A DNA stretch of 12,446 bases, from the NCBI GenBank assembly GCA_007116835.1, contig SKHS01000095.1:1-12446 (forward strand), written 5' to 3'. How positions within the stretch are numbered: position 1 is the first letter of the stretch; every line of letters starts with the position of its first letter. The translations under genes and the position numbers were made by a program. The notes beneath the pieces were generated by a model, which was given only the letters and a program-made list of their open reading frames with translations, was not told the origin of the DNA and did no database searches. The DNA is from Halomonas sp. GTDB lineage: Bacteria; Pseudomonadota; Gammaproteobacteria; Pseudomonadales; Halomonadaceae. Shown in pieces: positions 6,674 through 12,446 of this stretch.

Positions 6674-8545
6674 TTAGGCAATGTGGCGATGTTGGCTGGC
6701 AGATGCTTGATAGGGCACCTGGAGAGCCGGTGTGGTGGCATGCGACAGCTTAAAGCTGCTGATCGTCCCCGAGAGATGCTCAGCTTGCTCTTTCAACTGC
6801 TCAGCGGCGGTGGTGGACTCTTCCACCATCGCAGCGTTTTCCTGGGTCATACGGTCAAGCTCGGCAACCGCGATGTTGACTTGGTTAATGCCATCGCTTT
6901 GCTCGCTGGTGGCCGCGTTAATTTCTTCGAGTACATCGGTAACGCGAGTGATGTGGGCGACAATATCCTGCATCGTCGCGCCAGCGTTTTGTACTAAGGT
7001 GGTGCCGTTGTTAACTTTGCTTTGTGAGTCTTCGATCAGCGTTTGAATGTCGTTGGCGGCTTCGCTACTGCGGCCTGCTAGCTTGCGAACTTCGTCGGCA
7101 ACCACCGCAAAGCCGCGGCCATGCTCACCTGCACGGGCCGCTTCCACCGAGGCATTGAGCGCCAGTAGGTTGGTTTGGAAGGCAATGCTGTTCATTAGCG
7201 TGACAATTTCGCCAATTTTATTGGAGGCCTGAGAAATTTCTTCCATGGTCGTGACGACATTCGAGACCACTTGGCCACCTTCCTTCGCGACGTTTGAAGC
7301 CGTATGGGATAGCTGGTTGGCTTCCTGAGCAGACGCGGCGGTGTGCTGAACCGTGCTGGTGATTTGCTCAACCGACGCAGACGTTTGCTGCAGGCTAGAG
7401 GCGGCGTTATCGGTGCGGCGTGATAAGTCCTGGCCACCCATGGCAATTTCGTTGGCCGCGTGATGAACGGCCTCACTGCTCGTGCGCACATCCATTAACA
7501 CGGCTTCCATTTTGCCGACAAAGCGATTGAACGCGCTGGCAATTTGGGTCACTTCATCGTTGCCTTCTTCCGGCAGGCGTTGGGTTAAATCGCCTTCTCC
7601 CGAGGCAATGTTGTCCATCGCGTTACGCACGCCCAATAGGCGGCGAAGCAGCAGTGACAGTAGTAAACCAAATACCACCGCGGTAATAGCCGCGACCACT
7701 AGCAAGGTAATCATTGAGGTGATTGCAATGGCGCGCAGGCCGGCAGTGGCTTCATGCTCATCAAGCGCTACCACCAGCTGCCAGCCACTGCTGCCGCCAA
7801 CGGTACTTCCCATTAGCAGCTTGGCACTGTCTTGTAGTTCAAGCGCTTGGGGCTCTTCGGCTTGGATAATCTGAGCCAAGCTGTCATTGGTAAGATCGCT
7901 GCTCAATACTGAAGAGGGCTCAAGCGTTAATTCAGCGTCAGGGTGCGCCACAAGCGTGCCATCTTCCGTCGTCAAAAAGCCAAAACTTGATGGTGTCGGG
8001 GCAATGCTGGCGACAATTTCAATCACGTCTTCTATTGTAATATCAGCACCAATGACAGCGGCGAGCTGACCATTACGATAAAAGGGGCGAGCAAAGGTAA
8101 CAACTAATCCACCGGTTTGAGCGTCGACATAAGGGGCTGTGATAATGGTGTCTTGTGCGTTGGCAGCAGCGTTATACCACGGCCGTTGGCGTGGGTCGTA
8201 ATCACTAGGTGGCTGCCAGCCGTCAGAGAAAACAGCGTCAGAGGTGGAAGGATAGGCCAGATAAGTGGTTAAAAAGTTACCAGAGCTAGCCAGCTGGCGC
8301 AGAGCGACAAGAGGGTCGCTACTGTTTGCCGCATCCTCCATACTGGCTAGCATGGTGTAGCGCGCGTTAAACCACTCATTAATCGCCTGCGTGTTGCCGT
8401 TAACGACGGCGCTCAGGTTGCGGCTTACCTGTTGGCTGTTGTGATGTTTGACGGTGGTATAACTGGCAATGCCATTAATGATGAGAGCTAAAATAATGGT
8501 CGTTAGGGCAGCTAATAGGATGCGGGCTCGCAGGGAGGAAAACAT
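6674..8545 (-). CDS. Methyl-accepting chemotaxis protein, likely amino-acid receptor
   Basis: A 623-residue inner-membrane chemoreceptor. Membrane segment 1 is about 8-31, the periplasmic dCache sensor about 32-270, membrane segment 2 about 274-299, HAMP about 300-352, and the signalling domain follows with its tip near 452-490 (NLLALNASVEAARAGEHGRG). The sensor shows the residues of the dCache amino-acid motif: Y116, R121, W123 and Y124 in DYDPRQRPWY, then Y139 and D141 in PYVD, and D168 in GADIT. This predicts binding of L-amino acids, as in PctA-like receptors. A near-consensus sigma-28 promoter lies 34 bp upstream, and the ribosome site GAGAG is weak. The paralogue follows 10 bp downstream. 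Confidence 0.95.
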   Translation of the reverse strand: MFSSLRARILLAALTTIILALIINGIASYTTVKHHNSQQVSRNLSAVVNGNTQAINEWFNARYTMLASMEDAANSSDPLVALRQLASSGNFLTTYLAYPSTSDAVFSDGWQPPSDYDPRQRPWYNAAANAQDTIITAPYVDAQTGGLVVTFARPFYRNGQLAAVIGADITIEDVIEIVASIAPTPSSFGFLTTEDGTLVAHPDAELTLEPSSVLSSDLTNDSLAQIIQAEEPQALELQDSAKLLMGSTVGGSSGWQLVVALDEHEATAGLRAIAITSMITLLVVAAITAVVFGLLLSLLLRRLLGVRNAMDNIASGEGDLTQRLPEEGNDEVTQIASAFNRFVGKMEAVLMDVRTSSEAVHHAANEIAMGGQDLSRRTDNAASSLQQTSASVEQITSTVQHTAASAQEANQLSHTASNVAKEGGQVVSNVVTTMEEISQASNKIGEIVTLMNSIAFQTNLLALNASVEAARAGEHGRGFAVVADEVRKLAGRSSEAANDIQTLIEDSQSKVNNGTTLVQNAGATMQDIVAHITRVTDVLEEINAATSEQSDGINQVNIAVAELDRMTQENAAMVEESTTAAEQLKEQAEHLSGTISSFKLSHATTPALQVPYQASASQHRHIA

Positions 8546-8597
8546 GGTCGCTCTCTCATTCGTCAGGGGGTCAGACGACTATCGGCGAGAGCGACCA
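8545..8597. repeat. 11-bp inverted repeat around the receptor promoter
   Basis: TGGTCGCTCTC (8545-8555) and its exact complement (8587-8597) are 31 bp apart. The start-proximal arm covers the GAGAG ribosome site and the A of the receptor ATG. The far arm exactly fills the 11-bp spacer of the sigma-28 promoter. A transcript from that promoter would lack the far arm, so an RNA hairpin could form only in read-through from upstream. Confidence 0.6.
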
Positions 8598-8605
8598 CTT
8601 CTTTA
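8579..8605 (-). promoter_or_regulatory. Sigma-28 (FliA) promoter of the chemoreceptor pair
   Basis: On the minus strand the sequence reads TAAAGAAG (8605-8598), 11 bases, then GCCGATAG (8586-8579). The flagellar sigma-28 consensus is TAAAGTTT-N11-GCCGATAA: the core TAAAG and GCCGATA are exact and the spacing is ideal. Transcription would begin near 8571, giving a leader of about 25 bases before the receptor ATG. This ties both receptors to the late flagellar/chemotaxis regulon. Confidence 0.88.
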
Positions 8606-8634
8606 GTATAAAAACATCAGTATAAAAACATCAG
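8605..8634. repeat. 14-bp tandem repeat upstream of the sigma-28 promoter
   Basis: The unit AGTATAAAAACATC occurs twice head to tail (8605-8618 and 8619-8632), followed by AG. Read on the minus strand each unit carries a T-run and TATACT, and the second unit abuts the -35 element. It may be simple slippage, or an AT-rich upstream element. Confidence 0.8.
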
Positions 8635-8648
8635 AATATTCGACGCTG

Positions 8649-9086
8649 TTAACGGAGGTCGCTAACCGCGTTTTGAATATCGCTCAGCGACGCTTTGCTG
8701 AGGTCTTTCGATAAGGTGTGAATGACCAGCTTGTGGGTGGCGTTATCCAGCTTGTTGCGCAGTAAACCTAGGAATTTGGGCGGTGCGACCATAATCAGCT
8801 TTTCCATGCTATTACCGACGCGTGCGCTATATAAGCGCTGTGCGACCTCTTTGGCAAACCGCTCGTTTTCATGCTGTGAGGCAGCGCCCTCTTCACCAGA
8901 TGAGCGCGATGTCGTTGACGTTGATTCATGGACATCGGCACCGCGGCTGTCAGTGATCAGGTCACCTTCGTGCAGCCTTCCTGCCGCGTGTATAAGGCTT
9001 TCATGTTCAGCGAGATTAAGCGCATCCCGGGTAAAAATACGTGCGCGGGCGGCATCGGCTACCACAATATAGGTGGTCATTGTCAT
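8649..9086 (-). CDS. Host_attach-family protein
   Basis: A small cytoplasmic protein of 145 residues resembling the family annotated as 'protein required for attachment to host cells', whose biochemical role is poorly known. Family features are the N-terminal beta-strand TYIVVADAARARIF (about 4-17), a polar middle with HENERFAKEVAQRL, and a conserved MVAPPKFLGLLRNKL block (about 98-112) followed by a C-terminal KDLSKAS segment. No signal peptide or membrane segment is seen, so direct attachment function is doubtful. The start is ambiguous: AGGAGG lies 4 bases before the ATG at 9086 and 10 bases before an in-frame ATG at 9080, two codons later. It is divergent from the phosphatase gene; no clear terminator separates it from the chemoreceptor promoter downstream. 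Confidence 0.85.
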   Translation of the reverse strand: MTMTTYIVVADAARARIFTRDALNLAEHESLIHAAGRLHEGDLITDSRGADVHESTSTTSRSSGEEGAASQHENERFAKEVAQRLYSARVGNSMEKLIMVAPPKFLGLLRNKLDNATHKLVIHTLSKDLSKASLSDIQNAVSDLR

Positions 9087-9105
9087 ACGTCCTCCTTGTC
9101 GTTAC

Positions 9106-9148
9106 TGGTTACTTAACCATGGCAAGCGTTTGGCGTTTGGTCAAACGC
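9106..9148. promoter_or_regulatory. Two dyads in the divergent intergenic region
   Basis: TGGTTA-CT-TAACCA (9106-9119) is a perfect 14-bp dyad. Then GCGTTTG occurs twice in tandem (9126-9132, 9133-9139), followed by the complement CAAACGC (9142-9148), giving a 16-bp dyad GCGTTTG-GT-CAAACGC. Both lie between the two divergent starts and could be operators. No regulator is recognised. Confidence 0.4.
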
Positions 9149-9170
9149 GATATCACGAAGAGAAACGAGC

Positions 9171-9764
9171 ATGACTATTGAGATACGTTCCCCTGCCTAT
9201 GTTTGGCGAAACCGCTACTTATTGATGCGTCACGGCCATAGCGAGGCCAATGAGCAGGGCATGATAGTGAGTTCACCTGAGCGTGGGCTTCTTGAGGCTG
9301 GGCTTTCCAAGGTGGGCGAACAGCAGCTAACCGAAACGGTAGCGCATTGGCGCTGGCCGACGCCCACGAAGGTGGTGCATTCGGACTTCTTACGCACCAC
9401 CCAAACCGCTGGAAACGTCGCCAGCGTCTTTGGCCTAACGCTGGAGAAAGAGCAGCGCCTGCGCGAGCGCTACTTTGGTGAACTTGATGGTCAAGCGGAT
9501 CTTTACTATGCCGATATATGGGCGCTAGATGCCCAGGATGCTGACCATCAACAGCATCAGGTAGAGGCGGTCAGCAGGGTGGCAGCGCGGATGTGCGCAG
9601 TCATTGAGGGGTTGGAGCGCCAGTGTGAAGGTGAAACAGTGCTGGTGGTTAGCCATGGCGACCCGTTACAGATACTGCTCACTGCGCTGGCGAATAGGCC
9701 GCTCACTCAGCACCGTGAGCAGCCTGCGCTACAGCCCGCCAGTATTACGCTGGTCGGGCGTTAG
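9171..9764 (+). CDS. Histidine phosphatase family protein
   Basis: A cytoplasmic member of the phosphoglycerate-mutase-like histidine phosphatase superfamily, 197 residues. The catalytic RHG motif is at 20-22 (LLMRHGHSEAN), so H21 would carry the phosphate. R75 (SDFLRTTQTA), E99 (RERYFGELDG, the proton-donor region) and the second catalytic histidine H162 (VVSHGDP) are all in place, so activity is likely. The substrate is unknown; the fold covers sugar phosphatases, cobalamin and nucleotide enzymes and protein phosphatases. The ribosome site is weak (AAGAGAAA). Its stop codon overlaps that of the convergent Rid-family gene (9761-9764), which leaves no room for a separate intergenic terminator. 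Confidence 0.9.
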   Translation: MTIEIRSPAYVWRNRYLLMRHGHSEANEQGMIVSSPERGLLEAGLSKVGEQQLTETVAHWRWPTPTKVVHSDFLRTTQTAGNVASVFGLTLEKEQRLRERYFGELDGQADLYYADIWALDAQDADHQQHQVEAVSRVAARMCAVIEGLERQCEGETVLVVSHGDPLQILLTALANRPLTQHREQPALQPASITLVGR

Positions 9765-9774
9765 TCGGTTTTTT
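9734..9774 (+). terminator. Possible imperfect terminator at the phosphatase 3' end
   Basis: GCCCGCCAG (9734-9742) pairs with CTGG-T-CGGGC (9750-9759), giving a 9-bp stem with one bulged T and a seven-base loop, inside the last codons. Six Ts follow at 9769-9774, but nine bases from the stem, which is far for an intrinsic terminator. Confidence 0.35.
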
Positions 9775-10156
9775 GCGCGGGTGGAATCCAGGCAATCATA
9801 TCCACCTCTACGTCGGCACCGCCAGCAAGGCCAGTGACACCAATACAGGTGCGGGTCGGCAGCGGCTGCTTAAAGTAGCTGGCGTAGACGTTATTAACTT
9901 CCTCAAAGTGGCCCATGTTGGTAATAAATACCCGTGACTGCACCACGTATTCAAAGCTGCTGCCGACTTCTTCCAGCACGATCGCTAGGTTTTGCATCAC
10001 GCGGTGGGTTTGCTCGGTAAACGTGCCCAGCAGCATTTCATTGGTTTCCGGTACGGTGGGCATCTGACCGGTAATAAACACTAAATCACCCACCCGGCAG
10101 GCGTGGGAAAAAGGGGCAATTGGCTGGGGAGCACGATCAATAAATAGTTTTTCCAT
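9761..10156 (-). CDS. Rid-family (YjgF/YER057c/UK114) protein
   Basis: A small cytoplasmic trimeric protein of 131 residues. RidA-type members hydrolyse reactive enamines/imines made by PLP enzymes such as threonine dehydratase. The substrate-carboxylate arginine is present as R102 (PLPTRTCIGV, equivalent to R105 of E. coli RidA), and N88 is kept. Other pocket residues differ: Y17 is replaced by H18, S30 by T29 and E120 by D119. Deaminase activity is therefore plausible, but a different Rid subgroup is possible. The C-terminus PPAQKTD is a short extension. The gene stands alone between a convergent phosphatase, whose stop it overlaps by four bases, and the terminator of the amino-acid transporter operon. 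No strong promoter is evident in its short upstream gap. Confidence 0.9.
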   Translation of the reverse strand: MEKLFIDRAPQPIAPFSHACRVGDLVFITGQMPTVPETNEMLLGTFTEQTHRVMQNLAIVLEEVGSSFEYVVQSRVFITNMGHFEEVNNVYASYFKQPLPTRTCIGVTGLAGGADVEVDMIAWIPPAQKTD

Positions 10157-10197
10157 CTTAACGTATCTCTTTTATCGAGTGGGCGGCGCTGCTTGAT

Positions 10198-10226
10198 ATA
10201 AAAATGGGCCTACAAAGAGGCCCATT
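10198..10226 (-). terminator. Rho-independent terminator of the amino-acid ABC operon
   Basis: On the minus strand a perfect 9-bp stem (AATGGGCCT / AGGCCCATT, arms 10218-10226 and 10203-10211) with a six-base loop runs straight into a T-rich tract (five Ts in a row counting the end of the stem). It lies 20 bp after the ATPase stop. Confidence 0.9.
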
Positions 10227-10245
10227 GTCGTCACCTTTGCCGGAC

Positions 10246-11022
10246 TTAGTGGCCAAGAATCTGACTTAAGAACAGCTGGGTGCGCTCGGACTGGGGGTTG
10301 TTGAAGAACGGCTCTGGGGCGTTTTCTTCGATAATCTGCCCCTGATCCATGAAGATCACTCGGTCAGCGACGGTTTTGGCAAAGCCCATTTCGTGGGTCA
10401 CGCAGAGCATGGTCATGCCTTCATTGGCCAGCTCGACCATGACGTCCAGCACTTCCTTGATCATTTCCGGGTCAAGCGCCGACGTCGGTTCATCGAACAG
10501 CATCACATCGGGGTGCATGCACAGCGAGCGGGCAATGGCCACGCGCTGCTGCTGGCCACCGGAAAGCTGGCCTGGGTACTTCTTGGCCTGCTCCGCGATG
10601 CGCACCCGTTCTAGGTAGCGCATGGCCTGCTCTTCAGCTTCTTTGCGTGGTTTTTTCTGCACCCACATGGGCGCGATACAGCAATTTTCCAGCACCGTTA
10701 AGTGAGGGAAGAGGTTAAAGTGCTGGAACACCATACCCACGCTACGGCGGATCTGTTCGATGCGTTTGACATCCTGGGTGAGCGGCACGCCGCCTACCAC
10801 GATATCGCCTTGTTGATGCTCTTCCAGATGGTTGATGCAACGAATCAAGGTGGATTTGCCTGAGCCAGACGGCCCGCAAATGACGATACGTTCGCCACGT
10901 CTGACTTCCAGGTCGATATCGCGCAGCACGTGGAAATCGCCGTACCACTTGTTCACGCCGCGCATTTCAACCATCAGGTCAGAAGGACTGGTGCCAGAGA
11001 TGTTGGTGGCTGTTTGAGTCAT
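10246..11022 (-). CDS. aapP: Amino-acid ABC transporter ATP-binding protein
   Basis: The ATPase of a polar-amino-acid importer (PAAT family), acting at the inner face of the membrane. Its 258 residues carry every nucleotide-binding motif: Walker A GPSGSGKST (50-58), Q-loop Q100 in MVFQHFNLFPHLTV, signature LSGGQ (153-157), Walker B VMLFDEP (173-179) and switch histidine H210 in CVTHEMGFA. An N-terminal extension of about 17 residues precedes the core. The ribosome site AGGA lies 8-9 bases before the ATG, and the gene follows the permease by 37 bp. The symbol aapP rests on the permease-permease-ATPase order and permease type; gltL, bztD or glnQ-like names would describe the same family. General L-amino acids or glutamate/aspartate are the likely cargo. 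Confidence 0.94.
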   Translation of the reverse strand: MTQTATNISGTSPSDLMVEMRGVNKWYGDFHVLRDIDLEVRRGERIVICGPSGSGKSTLIRCINHLEEHQQGDIVVGGVPLTQDVKRIEQIRRSVGMVFQHFNLFPHLTVLENCCIAPMWVQKKPRKEAEEQAMRYLERVRIAEQAKKYPGQLSGGQQQRVAIARSLCMHPDVMLFDEPTSALDPEMIKEVLDVMVELANEGMTMLCVTHEMGFAKTVADRVIFMDQGQIIEENAPEPFFNNPQSERTQLFLSQILGH

Positions 11023-11059
11023 GTCTTTATCCTGCTAAAAATCGTTAATAAAAGCGGCG

Positions 11060-12160
11060 TTAGCGCTTGTGGCCGGTGTGCAGCTTGCGTTCTAAATACT
11101 GGCTATAGCGCGACATGCTGAAACAGAAGACCCAGAACATGAAGGCGGCAAAGACATAGCCTTCCAACGAGAAGCCCAGCCAGCGAGAGTCGGACAGTGC
11201 CGCTTGTACGATCCCCAATAGGTCAAATAGACCGATAATCATCACGAGCGTGGTGTCTTTAAACAGCGAGATAAAGGTATTAACGATACCGGGAATCATC
11301 ATCTTCAGTGCTTGGGGGAGCACGATAAGTCCCATACGCTTCCAATAAGTCATTCCTAGCGCAGCGGCGGCCTCTTCCTGCCCTTTGGGGATAGCCTGTA
11401 AACCGCCGCGAATGACTTCGGCCATATAGGCGCTTTGGAACAGCGTTAGGCCGATCAGTGCCCGCACTAGGCGGTCAACGCTCATTTCGGATGGCAGGAA
11501 CAGTGGCAGCATTACCGAGGCCATAAAGAGGACGGTAATCAGGGGTACACCGCGCCAGAACTCAATAAATACCACGCAGAAGCTTTTGACAATCGGCATA
11601 TTGGAGCGTCGCCCAAGGGCCAACACAATACCAATTGGCAGCGCACCTACCATGCCCACGGTTGCCAGCAGCAGGGTCAGCATCAAGCCACCCCAGCGGT
11701 GTGTGGATACGCGTGGGAGGTCGAAATAACCGCCGTGTAGCAGCACATAGGCAACAATGGGGAAGCCAACTAAGGCAAACACGGCTACCCAACGTTTGAA
11801 GGGCAGACGAGGAATGGCTAGCCACGCAATAATTGTAAAGAACCCGGCGAATACAATATTGGCGCGCCAGATCTCCGAGCGTGGGTACAGGCCATAAATA
11901 AACTGGGTGAAGCGGGCATTGATAAACACCCAGCAGGCCCCTTCCCGAGAGCAGTCGTCACGTGTGCTGCCCACCCAGTCGGCGTTAATAAACGCCCACT
12001 GCACGGTGGGCACGACGAGCAAATACAGTATGTAAAGGCCAATCAACGTAAAGAGTGTATTGACGGGCCCGTTAAACAGATTGGTGCGCAGCCAAGCCAG
12101 TGGCCCAACAGAGCTGCTGGGAGCAGGCCGCTCTTCAATCATCGTTTTGTTATGAATCAT
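11060..12160 (-). CDS. aapM: Amino-acid ABC transporter permease, AapM type
   Basis: An inner-membrane permease of a polar-amino-acid importer. At 366 residues it is much longer than the 220-250 residues of most HisMQ permeases, as is usual for AapM/BztC. The extra N-terminal part contributes a membrane segment at about 34-53, a periplasmic stretch with two cysteines (C70, C76) and two further hydrophobic segments (about 103-142). The conserved permease core begins near 155, and the EAA loop that contacts the ATPase is at about 248-285 (EVIRGGLQAIPKGQEEAAAALGM). The start is supported by GAGGAA eight bases upstream. It lies 20 bp after the partial permease gene and 37 bp before the ATPase in one operon. 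Confidence 0.94.
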   Translation of the reverse strand: MIHNKTMIEERPAPSSSVGPLAWLRTNLFNGPVNTLFTLIGLYILYLLVVPTVQWAFINADWVGSTRDDCSREGACWVFINARFTQFIYGLYPRSEIWRANIVFAGFFTIIAWLAIPRLPFKRWVAVFALVGFPIVAYVLLHGGYFDLPRVSTHRWGGLMLTLLLATVGMVGALPIGIVLALGRRSNMPIVKSFCVVFIEFWRGVPLITVLFMASVMLPLFLPSEMSVDRLVRALIGLTLFQSAYMAEVIRGGLQAIPKGQEEAAAALGMTYWKRMGLIVLPQALKMMIPGIVNTFISLFKDTTLVMIIGLFDLLGIVQAALSDSRWLGFSLEGYVFAAFMFWVFCFSMSRYSQYLERKLHTGHKR

Positions 12161-12180
12161 GTAACGTTCCTCACCGTGGC

Positions 12181-12446
12181 CTAGCGTTCAACCAGCGCCA
12201 CACGGGCGTTGAACCAGTTCATAAACATAGAGACCAGCAAACTGATGGTCAGATAGACAGCCATGGTCATGGCAATGACCTCAATGGCTTGGCCTGTCTG
12301 ATTCAGCGTGGTGCCTGCAAAGACCGAGACAAGGTCTGGGTAGCCAATGGCGGTGGCCAGCGACGAGTTCTTGATCAAGTTCAGGTACTGGCTGGTCAGC
12401 GGGGGAATGATGACCCGCAGTGCCTGAGGAATCACCACCAGGCGCA
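12181..12446 (-). CDS. aapQ: Amino-acid ABC transporter permease, AapQ type (3' part only)
   Basis: The C-terminal 88 or so residues of a second permease, cut by the window edge. The visible part starts at the end of the EAA loop (LRLMVIPQALRVIIPPLTSQ) and continues through YLNLIKNSSLATAIGYPDLV to two hydrophobic segments and a short cytoplasmic tail. It pairs with the downstream permease to form the heterodimeric channel, and its order before aapM fits the aapJQMP layout. The substrate-binding protein gene is expected further upstream, outside the window. The internal ATG at 12438 is not a start, because the reading frame and homology continue to the edge. Confidence 0.92.
   Translation of the reverse strand, partial: RLVVIPQALRVIIPPLTSQYLNLIKNSSLATAIGYPDLVSVFAGTTLNQTGQAIEVIAMTMAVYLTISLLVSMFMNWFNARVALVER

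Noticed and set aside
6664..6741. N-terminal 26-residue extension of the second chemoreceptor
   Set aside because: It would overlap the upstream receptor gene, and a good ribosome site and membrane anchor support the start at 6663.
4546..8545. Long similar stretches in the two receptor genes, as a possible mobile or repeat element
   Set aside because: The similarity is the conserved MCP signalling domain; the sensor domains differ, as expected for old paralogues.

Overview
The window looks like the chromosome of a gammaproteobacterium of the Halomonas/Vreelandella type, close to Pseudomonas in gene content. This is inferred from protein resemblance (PII proteins, the FprA/FinR pair, MCPs, Aap-type transporter), moderate GC content and a gene-dense layout with short gaps. 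No phage, insertion sequence, CRISPR array, tRNA or rRNA was seen. The region is mostly housekeeping: nutrient sensing, transport and chemotaxis. I found no clearly undescribed system; the more interesting signals are regulatory.

Layout. (1) 1-2504, plus strand: a nitrogen module of PII gene (glnK), ammonium channel (amtB), a strong terminator, then a second PII gene about 83% identical to the first. A sigma-54-like promoter and a 20-bp near-palindrome precede the first PII gene; the second has its own leader with a predicted stem-loop. (2) 2625-4512: ferredoxin-NADP+ reductase (fpr, minus) and a LysR regulator (finR, plus), divergent around an AT-rich control region with two 17-bp dyads of the same architecture. 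(3) 4546-8545, minus: two chemoreceptor genes 10 bp apart, with a near-consensus sigma-28 (FliA) promoter upstream of the first. The first receptor carries the dCache amino-acid-binding motif. (4) 8649-9764: a small Host_attach-family gene (minus) diverging from a histidine-phosphatase gene (plus). (5) 9761-12446, minus: a Rid-family enamine/imine deaminase, then the 3' end of an amino-acid ABC transporter operon (partial permease, permease, ATPase) closed by a terminator.

How they fit. GlnK and AmtB control ammonium uptake in response to nitrogen status. Fpr/FinR links NADPH to ferredoxin or flavodoxin under oxidative stress. The first chemoreceptor, the Aap-type transporter and the Rid protein could all relate to finding, importing and metabolising amino acids, but they are separate transcription units and a shared role is only a suggestion.
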